A stretch of 5,455 nucleotides of DNA from an uncultured Brevundimonas sp. GTDB lineage: Bacteria; Pseudomonadota; Alphaproteobacteria; Caulobacterales; Caulobacteraceae. Numbering within the stretch: position 1 is the stretch's first letter; each line of letters starts with the position of its first letter. Both the position numbers and the translations under genes were made by a program. The stretch covers positions 1-5,455 of the forward strand of contig CAMLNY010000122.1 of the NCBI GenBank assembly GCA_946481405.1, written 5' to 3'. Positions 1-5,455 of this stretch are shown piece after piece. The notes under the pieces were generated by a model. It was not told the DNA's origin, searched no databases, and saw nothing but the letters and a program-made list of their open reading frames with translations.

Positions 1-1267
1 GGGGGTCGATGGTCGAGGGGCGGCCGGTGGCGGCCGGGTCATAGGCCAGGGCGCGGGTGGCGCGCATCTCGGCGTCGCGGCGGGCCTGCTCCTCCGGGCC
101 CCGGACGGTGACCGGGGCGGGCGGGGTCGGGGTGGTGGCGGCGATGACCTCGGCGCTGTCGCGTGCGGGCTCGCCGACCGGCAGGGACCGGGTCGGCTCG
201 CCGAGATTGGCGATCTCCAGACCGGCGAGGATGTAGGTTCCGGTGGCGTAGAGGCCGGTGTCGGTCGCCGCCGTCGAGACCGGCTGGTCGCCCGTCTTCC
301 GGGCCGCGCCGATCAGGCCGTTCGGCAGGACGTGCTGGTTCAGAGCCGCCCAACCCTTCTGGATCGCCGGCAGATAGGTCGCACGATCCAGCAGGCCGTG
401 GTTCACGCCCCAGGCCAGGGCGTAGACATAGAAGACCGAGCCGGATGTCTCGGCCTCGGGGTAGGTTTCAGGGTCAAGAAGGCTGGCGCGCCACAGGCCG
501 TCCGACTGCTGCAATTCGGCGATGCGCGGGGCCATCTGCTGGAAGATGTCGATGTAGTACTGGCGGCCGGCGAAGTTCGCGGGGACGCTCTCCAGCCAGC
601 GGACCAGACCGCCCATGACCCAGCCGTTGGCGCGCGACCAGTAGATGCGGTCGCCCGAGGCGTCGCGGTGGTTCTCGTCCTTGAAGCGTTCGTCGCGCAG
701 GAACAGGCGCTCTTCCGGCACCCAGAGGCGCTCGGCGGTGCGACGCGCAGCCTCTTCCTGTTCGCGGCGGGCGGCTTCCTCGGCAGCGCGACTCGCGGCC
801 TCTTCCTGCTCGCCGATGGCGATGTCGTCGGCGTTCAGCATGGTTGGACCCGACCGGGCGCCGCGGACGCTGTAATTGTAGTGCTCGGCCACGCCGGTCA
901 GGAAGCGCAGGGTCTCCGGGTCGTCCGAGACGCGGGCCAGACGCGCGGCGCCGACATAGAAGGTCGCGGCCACCCAGTTGGACGACATCTGGGTCAGGTT
1001 GCTGCCGGTCGACAGGGCGAGGGGTTCGCCCGCCATGGCCGCGATCTGGGACGATGCGACATATTCGACGGCGGCCAGGGCCTCGGCGCGCGACGGCAGG
1101 TGCGAAGGGTCGGTATTGAGGGCCGGACGCGGGCGCGCCTGAAGCCATTCGGCCTCCACGCCCGGAGGCAGGCTGGACGGGGTTTGCGCCTGAACCGGCG
1201 CGCCGATCGCAGTCGTGGAAAGCAGGATCGCGGCGAGCCCGAAAGCGGCGCGAGACGGAAATGACAT
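1..1267 (-). CDS. GH105/GH88-family unsaturated uronyl hydrolase, secreted, 3' end off window, atypical active-site region
   Basis: The 422 visible residues resemble unsaturated rhamnogalacturonyl/glucuronyl hydrolases (COG4225, YteR/YesR type), which hydrolyse the 4,5-unsaturated uronic acid from lyase-generated pectin oligosaccharides. The ATG at 1267-1265 follows GGAGG with a 6-nt gap. A Sec signal peptide is evident, with likely cleavage after A27 (VQA|Q). Family motifs in order are NWVAATFYVGAARL, NADDIAIG (residues 145-152; D147/D148 at the place of YteR Asp88), PEERLFLRDERF (184-195), YWSRANGW (209-216, the family WARGNGW motif), DGLWRASLLDP (near W259), ETSGS (273-277) and LAWGVNHGLLD. 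The GH105 domain ends near residue 358. A Thr/Pro-rich linker (about 378-385) and a charged tail follow, with no stop before the window edge. The oddity is residues 153-179: a Glu/Ala/Arg repeat stands where relatives have a longer segment with a DALFMAP-like motif (YteR Asp143). Family assignment is firm; activity is doubtful. It is transcribed divergently from the GH28 gene. Confidence 0.85.
   Translation of the reverse strand, partial: MSFPSRAAFGLAAILLSTTAIGAPVQAQTPSSLPPGVEAEWLQARPRPALNTDPSHLPSRAEALAAVEYVASSQIAAMAGEPLALSTGSNLTQMSSNWVAATFYVGAARLARVSDDPETLRFLTGVAEHYNYSVRGARSGPTMLNADDIAIGEQEEAASRAAEEAARREQEEAARRTAERLWVPEERLFLRDERFKDENHRDASGDRIYWSRANGWVMGGLVRWLESVPANFAGRQYYIDIFQQMAPRIAELQQSDGLWRASLLDPETYPEAETSGSVFYVYALAWGVNHGLLDRATYLPAIQKGWAALNQHVLPNGLIGAARKTGDQPVSTAATDTGLYATGTYILAGLEIANLGEPTRSLPVGEPARDSAEVIAATTPTPPAPVTVRGPEEQARRDAEMRATRALAYDPAATGRPSTIDP
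731..811 (-). repeat. In-frame imperfect direct repeat inside the GH105 gene (48-nt period)
   Basis: Two copies of a 33-nt stretch, at 731-763 and 779-811, differ at 5 positions when read base by base. Their starts are 48 nt (16 codons) apart. They encode EQEEAASRAAE and EQEEAARRTAE, joined by EAARR, giving an almost pure Glu/Ala/Arg/Gln run over residues 153-179. This composition predicts a highly charged single helix or a short coiled coil and is unlike the rest of the enzyme. The period is a multiple of three, so gain or loss of a unit would keep the frame. Confidence 0.8.
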
Positions 1268-1273
1268 CGGTTT

Positions 1274-1278
1274 CCTCC
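1274..1278 (-). promoter_or_regulatory. Ribosome binding site of the GH105 gene
   Basis: On the minus strand GGAGG followed by AAACCG precedes the ATG, a 6-nt gap. It supports the ATG at 1267-1265, which also gives a complete signal peptide. Confidence 0.75.
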
Positions 1279-1383
1279 GGACGGCTGCGCGTCTTGTTTT
1301 CACCCTACCGTCCGCTATCGTGAGACGGAAGAACAGAATGTGGGAAAGTCGGACGCCAAGGCGTGGCGGTTCGCCCCCGCGTC

Positions 1384-1388
1384 GGAGG
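1384..1388 (+). promoter_or_regulatory. Ribosome binding site that decides the GH28 start
   Basis: GGAGG lies 5 nt before the ATG at 1394. An in-frame ATG at 1340 would add 18 residues ahead of the twin-arginine signal peptide. Only a poor GGAA stretch lies before that ATG, so the 1394 start is preferred. Confidence 0.75.
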
Positions 1389-1393
1389 ACATC

Positions 1394-2773
1394 ATGCACC
1401 GTCGATCCCTGCTTCGTCTCGGTCTGTCGGGAGCGGTTCTGACCGCTTCGCCCGCCTTCGCCCAGGGTGGTCCACGCACGCTGAACGCAGCGGACTACGG
1501 GGCGGTGGGCGATGGCGTGGCGATCGACACGCGCCCCATCCAGCGCGCCATCGACGTGGCGGCGGGCCAAGGCGGCGGCGACGTCGTGCTAAACCCCGGC
1601 GTCTATCTGTGCGGATCGCTCTTCGTGAAGTCGGACGTCAGGCTGATCATCGGACGAGGCGCGACGATCAAAGGCCTGCGCGATCTCGCCGCCTACCCGA
1701 CGGTTCGCACCCGCGTGGCCGGGATCGAAATGGATTGGCCTGCCGGTCTGCTGAACGTCTACCAGCAGCGAAACGCCCAGATCACAGGCGAAGGTCTGGT
1801 CGACGGCGACGGCAAGGTCTTCTGGGACAGCTATTGGGCCATGCGGCGCGACTATGATCCGCGCGATCTGCGCTGGGCCGCCGACTACGACTGCCGCCGC
1901 CCGCGCCTGATCCACATCTATGACTCGCAGAATGTGGAGGTGTCGGGGCTGAACCTGGCGCGGTCGGGCTTCTGGACCGTCCACGTCTGTTATTCGCGCA
2001 ATGTGAAGGTCGCCGACCTGATCATCCGCAACAACCTGGGCGGACGCGGGCCGTCGACGGACGGGATCGACATCGACTCGTCCGAGCGGGTGCTCGTCGA
2101 GCGCTGCGATCTGTCGGTCAACGACGACGCCATCTGCATCAAGGCCGGCCGCGATTGGGACGGCCTGCGCGTCGCACGTCCGTGCCGCGAGGTGCGGATC
2201 AAGGACTGCACGGTGCGCGATGCGCTGGCCGGCATGACCTTCGGCTCGGAGACCTCCGGCGGGTTCGAGGACATCGAGGTGTCGGGGCTGAGGATCGAGT
2301 ATCCCGTGCCGCTCGGGATCTTCTTCAAGTCGGGCCACACGCGCGGCGGGGTCATTTCCAACATCCGCATCCGCGACATCTTCATGCAGGACGTGGCGAC
2401 CCTCTTCCGTGTGAACCTGAACTGGTACCCGAACTACAGCTACGCCCAGATCCCGGCGGGCATCGCCGACGTGCCCGACTACTGGCGGGCGCTGGCGACG
2501 CCGGTGCCCCGCGAGCAGGGCATCCCGCGCATCCACAACATCCGCCTGTCGGACGTGCGGGTCGTCGGCGGCAAGGTCGGGTTCGAGGCCGCCGCCTATG
2601 CCGAGGCGCCGCTGAAGGACTTCGCCTTCGAGCGGCTGGACTGGGACGTGCGCGACGCGGGGACCATCGCCAACGCCGAGAACTGGCGTTTCACCGACTG
2701 CAACATCGACACCCTGGACGGCAAGGGACCGAGGGTCAGCGAGTCCACCGGCGTGACAGGGTTGCGGGCCTGA
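1394..2773 (+). CDS. GH28 polygalacturonase-like glycoside hydrolase, exported
   Basis: This 459-residue protein belongs to the polygalacturonase (pectate-lyase-like beta-helix) family GH28, COG5434, which hydrolyses alpha-galacturonosyl linkages in pectin. The signal peptide has a twin arginine at R3-R4 (HRRSLLRLG), a hydrophobic core and likely cleavage after A23 (AFA|Q), so export may be by Tat, or otherwise by Sec. The mature N-terminus has the family opening NAADYGAVGDGVAIDT (residues 31-46). Catalytic-region motifs are STDGIDIDS (221-229, D223), NDDAICIKAG (243-252, D244/D245) and FGSETSGG (283-290). The usual GHG is replaced by A277-L278-A279, and the RIK position reads F310-F311-K312, keeping only the lysine. 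Similar FGSETSGG and FKS-TRGG patterns occur in a bacterial exo-type subgroup, as far as I recall. An exo-acting galacturonidase or a related pectic hydrolase is likely; the exact substrate is not determined. It is divergent from the GH105 gene and convergent with the receptor gene. Confidence 0.88.
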   Translation: MHRRSLLRLGLSGAVLTASPAFAQGGPRTLNAADYGAVGDGVAIDTRPIQRAIDVAAGQGGGDVVLNPGVYLCGSLFVKSDVRLIIGRGATIKGLRDLAAYPTVRTRVAGIEMDWPAGLLNVYQQRNAQITGEGLVDGDGKVFWDSYWAMRRDYDPRDLRWAADYDCRRPRLIHIYDSQNVEVSGLNLARSGFWTVHVCYSRNVKVADLIIRNNLGGRGPSTDGIDIDSSERVLVERCDLSVNDDAICIKAGRDWDGLRVARPCREVRIKDCTVRDALAGMTFGSETSGGFEDIEVSGLRIEYPVPLGIFFKSGHTRGGVISNIRIRDIFMQDVATLFRVNLNWYPNYSYAQIPAGIADVPDYWRALATPVPREQGIPRIHNIRLSDVRVVGGKVGFEAAAYAEAPLKDFAFERLDWDVRDAGTIANAENWRFTDCNIDTLDGKGPRVSESTGVTGLRA

Positions 2774-2780
2774 CTCTCTC

Positions 2781-2906
2781 TCCGTGCACCCCGGCGAAGG
2801 CCGGGGTGCAGATCACAGACAAGGTAGGCCGCGCCCACCCGCCGTCGGGCTTCTGCCTGTTCCATTCACACCGCCGTCTGGACCCCGGCCTTCGCCGGTG
2901 CACGGA
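2781..2906. repeat. Palindromic REP/MITE-like intergenic element with inverted GC arms
   Basis: The left arm (2781-2810) and right arm (2879-2906) are inverted copies. The right arm matches the reverse complement of the left in 27 of 28 bases, with one mismatch and a 2-nt deletion. Each arm is itself a hairpin: 11-bp stem on the left, and a 5-bp stem (CCGGC/GCCGG) on the right because of the deletion. The core CCCCGGCGAAGGCCGGGG resembles dispersed intergenic palindromes common in alphaproteobacteria, whose spurious translations give peptides such as PAKAGVQ and LDPGLRR, as here. About 68 nt lie between the arms and hold no gene. It sits between convergent genes, as such elements often do. 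Confidence 0.7.
2785..2810 (+). terminator. Strong GC hairpin 11 nt after the GH28 stop, possible terminator
   Basis: TGCACCCCGGC (2785-2795) pairs perfectly with GCCGGGGTGCA (2800-2810) around a 4-nt GAAG loop. No T-run follows, so this is not a classical intrinsic terminator. It is the left arm of a larger palindromic element and may only attenuate transcription or protect the mRNA 3' end. Confidence 0.4.
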
Positions 2907-2918
2907 GGATGTGGCGCC

Positions 2919-2954
2919 AAAAAAGAAACGGCCCGGAGCTTTCGCTCCGGGCCG
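2919..2954 (-). terminator. Intrinsic terminator of the TonB-dependent receptor gene
   Basis: A perfect 11-bp stem, CGGCCCGGAGC (2929-2939) with GCTCCGGGCCG (2944-2954), encloses a 4-nt loop. On the minus strand it is followed by TTTCTTTTTT (2928-2919). It lies 35 nt past the receptor stop codon and fits a Rho-independent terminator. On the plus strand no T-run follows, so it acts mainly on minus-strand transcription, although an A-rich run precedes the stem on that side. Confidence 0.9.
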
Positions 2955-2989
2955 AGGTTCGCGCTCAGCAGAGAGTCCCTGGGAGGAGG

Positions 2990-5455
2990 TCAGTACTTCC
3001 AGCGCAGGCCGACAGCGATCTCACGACCCGTGTGACGGTAGTCGGAGACGCGATCCAGGACGTCGACGTAGCGGTCGACGTATTCGTCCGTCAGGTTGAT
3101 GCCTTCCAGCGAGAAGGTCAGGCTGTCGGTGAAGTCATAGGACATCGAGGCGTCGATGTTGGTCGTGTCGTTGACGCCCTCTTCCGAGTTGCCGTTCGCG
3201 CCCGGGAAGGAGAGCAGATACTGGCTGCGGTGGGCCGCCGAGATGCGCGCCTGGAACGGACCGTCCTCATAGTAAAGGGTGGCGTTGGCGGTGTTCTTCG
3301 ACTGACCCGTCAGACGGTTGCGGCCGGCGGTGCCGTAGCCCACGTCGGAGTCGACCCAGGTCACGTTGCCGATGAAGCCGAAGTTCGACCAGAAGCCCGG
3401 CAGGAAGGTGAAGGGCTGCTGATACTGCAGCTCGACGCCGTCCAGGGTGCCGCCATCGCCGTTGATGCGGCGGGTGACCTGGAAGATGTCGGTCGGCTGG
3501 GCCGCGCCCTGCAGCAATTCCAGCGGCAGGCCCAGTGTATTGTAGGCCAGACCCTCGGTCACCGAGGTGATGAAGCTGTCGATCTCCTTGTGGAAGACGG
3601 CGACGGCCAGCAGGCCCTCGTTCTGGAAGTACCACTCGATCGAGGCGTCGTAGTTGGTGGCGCGGAACGGATCCAGCAGAGGGTTGCCGTACGAGACGGT
3701 CCGGGTCGTCGGTGCGACCGAGCCGCCCGGGGTCAGGTCGGCCAGGGTCGGACGCGACATGACCTTGGCCGCGCCGAGGCGGATGACCAGATCGTCGCGC
3801 GGCTCGAACGCCAGATTGAACGACGGCAGGGTGTCCGAATACTCGTTTTCGGTCGTGACGTAGTTGTAGCTCGGCACGCCGGCGATCGTGGTCGTCTGCC
3901 AGCCCTTGGCGGTAACTTCCGTCGTGGCGTAGCGGATGCCGACGTTGCCGCGCACCACCCAGCTGCCCAGCATGGTGTTGAAGTCGGACTGCACGAACAG
4001 GCCCTGATCCGTTTCGTCGACCTCGCGCTCGCTGCGGTTCTGAACGAGCGGGTCGTTGTAGATGCTCAGCGTATTGGCCAGGGCGTTGATGTCGGGGACG
4101 ATGAAGCGGGTCGCCGTACCGGCCGGCGCGCCGACATAGCCGGAGATGTCGACGATCCGGCCGACCCGGTCGACGCCGACGATGCGGTCGGCGCCCGTCG
4201 GCGTCGTGACGGCTCGGGCCAGACCGAAGGTCTCGAACGCGTAGGTGCGATACTCGCCCCCGCCCTTGATGCTGACCGAATCGTTCAGGTCATAGGTCAG
4301 GGCTCCGGCCGCGACATTGTTCTCGAAGTTGCCGCCGCCGTTCGAACGGGTGGCGTTGACGAGGGTGAAGCGCGAGCCCGAGGTGACGTCGAAGCCGTAG
4401 TCCAGCAGCGGCTGGCGGTTATTTCCCCGCGCATCGAAAGTATAGGTCGTGTTCGCCGGCGTCTCGAAGCGGTAGGCCACGTTCAGCGGCGTGCGGGCTT
4501 CCGAGCGGTTCACGCCCAGCTTCAGCGTGCCGTGCAGGCGATCGGTGAAGTCGTGACGGGCGTTCAGCGACGTCTGGTAGAAGTTCGACTCGTTCCGGGT
4601 GAAGCCGTTCTCGGCCGCCACGATCATGTTGTCCCAGACGCCATAGGAGAAGGCGTTTCGCGACGCGTCGATTTCGTAGGCGCGCAGGACGAGCTGGTTC
4701 ACTGCGGCGCGGCTGAAGGACCAGGCCTCGATGTTCGGGCTCTCGGTCTCGGAATTGAACCGCGACCACAGGAAGTCGAGATCCACCTCGGTGGTCTCGC
4801 TCGGGCGCCACTGCAGGGCGGCGGTCATGCCCAGGCGATCCTCGAAGGTCTCGCCCAGGGTGTAGCGCGGGATGCGCGGATAGAAGGTGTTCAGCACCGT
4901 GTCGCGCTGGGCGGTGGTGGTGCAGGGAATGCAGCCGCCGAAGTTCTGGCCGCGGCCGTAGGGCGAACCGTTGGCCGGGTTCACGTTGGTGGAGTCGCCA
5001 CGCTGCCAGCGCGTGGTGTTGAAGCTGCCCAGGATCGGGGCGCGCTCCGAATAGGCGACCGAGACCAGGGCGCCGAAGGTCTGGTCCTCGTTCGACCAGC
5101 TCAGCAGGCCGGCGAGACGCGGGATCGTCTTCTCCGACAGGTCGTTGTAAGAGCCCTGGGCCGACAGGGCCGAGCGAATGCCCGGCTCGTTGAAGTCCAG
5201 CGGACGGCCGGTCTGCAGGTCGACCGTGGCGCCCAGCGAACCTTCCTCGATCTCGGCCGACTGGGTCTTGCGGACGCGGATGGAGTTGAACAGCTCCGAG
5301 GCGAACATCGAGAAATCGAACGAGCGGTTGCGGTTGCCGCCGTTGGCCGCCTGGGCCTCCAGACCATTGATGCGGGTGCGGGTGAAGTCCGAACCCAGAC
5401 CGCGGACCGAGATGGTCGTGCCCTGACCGTTCACGCGGTCGATGGTTACGCCCGG
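2990..5455 (-). CDS. TonB-dependent outer-membrane receptor, N-terminus off window
   Basis: The reading frame is open from the window edge to a TGA at 2992-2990, giving 821 residues. It begins inside the plug domain: TTISVRGLGSDFTRTRINGL is the plug RGLG region and EGSLGATVDLQTGRP (about residues 71-85 of this fragment) is its end. The rest is the 22-strand beta-barrel, rich in aromatic and Asn/Thr residues, with the C-terminal signature INLTDEY and the ending GREIAVGLRWKY, a terminal aromatic suited to BAM insertion. The family resembles the TonB-Xanth-Caul group (TIGR01782), which takes up plant glycans and other substrates using TonB-ExbBD energy. Signal peptide, TonB box and start codon lie beyond 5455. 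A GTG at 5434 is only an internal valine codon. A CIPC motif (C175, C178 of the fragment) may form an extracellular-loop disulfide. Pectic oligosaccharides as substrate are inferred from the neighbouring GH28 and GH105 genes. Confidence 0.93.
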   Translation of the reverse strand, partial: PGVTIDRVNGQGTTISVRGLGSDFTRTRINGLEAQAANGGNRNRSFDFSMFASELFNSIRVRKTQSAEIEEGSLGATVDLQTGRPLDFNEPGIRSALSAQGSYNDLSEKTIPRLAGLLSWSNEDQTFGALVSVAYSERAPILGSFNTTRWQRGDSTNVNPANGSPYGRGQNFGGCIPCTTTAQRDTVLNTFYPRIPRYTLGETFEDRLGMTAALQWRPSETTEVDLDFLWSRFNSETESPNIEAWSFSRAAVNQLVLRAYEIDASRNAFSYGVWDNMIVAAENGFTRNESNFYQTSLNARHDFTDRLHGTLKLGVNRSEARTPLNVAYRFETPANTTYTFDARGNNRQPLLDYGFDVTSGSRFTLVNATRSNGGGNFENNVAAGALTYDLNDSVSIKGGGEYRTYAFETFGLARAVTTPTGADRIVGVDRVGRIVDISGYVGAPAGTATRFIVPDINALANTLSIYNDPLVQNRSEREVDETDQGLFVQSDFNTMLGSWVVRGNVGIRYATTEVTAKGWQTTTIAGVPSYNYVTTENEYSDTLPSFNLAFEPRDDLVIRLGAAKVMSRPTLADLTPGGSVAPTTRTVSYGNPLLDPFRATNYDASIEWYFQNEGLLAVAVFHKEIDSFITSVTEGLAYNTLGLPLELLQGAAQPTDIFQVTRRINGDGGTLDGVELQYQQPFTFLPGFWSNFGFIGNVTWVDSDVGYGTAGRNRLTGQSKNTANATLYYEDGPFQARISAAHRSQYLLSFPGANGNSEEGVNDTTNIDASMSYDFTDSLTFSLEGINLTDEYVDRYVDVLDRVSDYRHTGREIAVGLRWKY

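Larger units (their letters stand above)
1268..1393. promoter_or_regulatory. Divergent intergenic region between the GH105 and GH28 genes
   Basis: This 126-bp gap holds the 5' regions of two divergent genes, so both promoters should lie here or overlap it. A weak plus-strand candidate promoter is TTGTTT (1294-1299), a 16-nt spacer and TATCGT (1316-1321). An interrupted inverted repeat, CCGTC (1308-1312) and GACGG (1324-1328) with an 11-nt spacer, overlaps it and could be an operator. No convincing minus-strand promoter was seen. The divergent arrangement is solid; the specific elements are guesses from sequence alone. Confidence 0.45.

Noticed and set aside
332..1264. Long plus-strand open frame (310 codons) opposite the GH105 gene
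   Set aside because: It is antisense to a gene with clear family motifs and a signal peptide. Its translation has no recognisable domain, and long antisense frames are common in GC-rich genes.
1340..1393. Upstream in-frame ATG for the GH28 gene
   Set aside because: It would place 18 polar residues before the twin-arginine signal peptide and has a poor ribosome binding site, whereas the ATG at 1394 has GGAGG 5 nt upstream.
1589..2536. Minus-strand open frame (315 codons) opposite the GH28 gene
   Set aside because: It is an antisense shadow of a well-supported GH28 gene and its product shows no family motif.
2811..2878. Possible small RNA or small gene between the palindromic arms
   Set aside because: Only a weak 4-bp stem (CCCG/CGGG) is visible, with no promoter, ribosome binding site or coding signature.
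2155..3099. Plus-strand frame running out of the GH28 gene through the intergenic gap
   Set aside because: It is Arg/Gly/Pro-rich frame-shifted translation of GH28. Downstream it only translates the palindromic element, giving the typical PAKAGVQ and LDPGLRR peptides.
5432..5434. GTG as the start of the TonB-dependent receptor
   Set aside because: The frame stays open to the window edge with plug-domain sequence (PGVTIDRV) before it, so the true start is outside the window.

Overview
This GC-rich window encodes three proteins that look like part of a pectin-utilisation locus. The likely host is an alphaproteobacterium, perhaps Caulobacterales such as Brevundimonas or Caulobacter. That is inferred from the base composition, a TonB-dependent receptor of the type common in Caulobacter and Xanthomonas, and a GC-rich palindromic intergenic element of a kind common in these genomes. 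No rRNA, tRNA, CRISPR array or transposase was seen.

Layout: positions 1-1267 (minus strand, 3' end off the window) encode a secreted GH105/GH88-type unsaturated uronyl hydrolase. Positions 1268-1393 are a short divergent promoter region. Positions 1394-2773 (plus) encode an exported GH28 polygalacturonase-like enzyme. Positions 2774-2989 separate two convergent genes and hold a palindromic element and a strong intrinsic terminator for the gene on the right. Positions 2990-5455 (minus, 5' end off the window) encode most of a TonB-dependent outer-membrane receptor.

Proposed joint role (inference): the receptor imports pectin-derived oligosaccharides across the outer membrane, the GH28 enzyme cleaves or trims galacturonan-type chains, and the GH105 enzyme removes the unsaturated uronic acid left at the non-reducing end by a pectate or rhamnogalacturonan lyase. 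No lyase, inner-membrane transporter or regulator lies inside the window.

The most unusual feature is inside the GH105 gene. The stretch that in relatives carries the second conserved aspartate (Asp143 of Bacillus YteR) appears to be missing. In its place is an in-frame Glu/Ala/Arg-rich repeat, although the flanking family motifs are intact. The same protein has a C-terminal extension with a second short Glu/Arg/Ala-rich segment. The GH28 protein keeps the catalytic aspartates but lacks the usual GHG histidine and RIK arginine.
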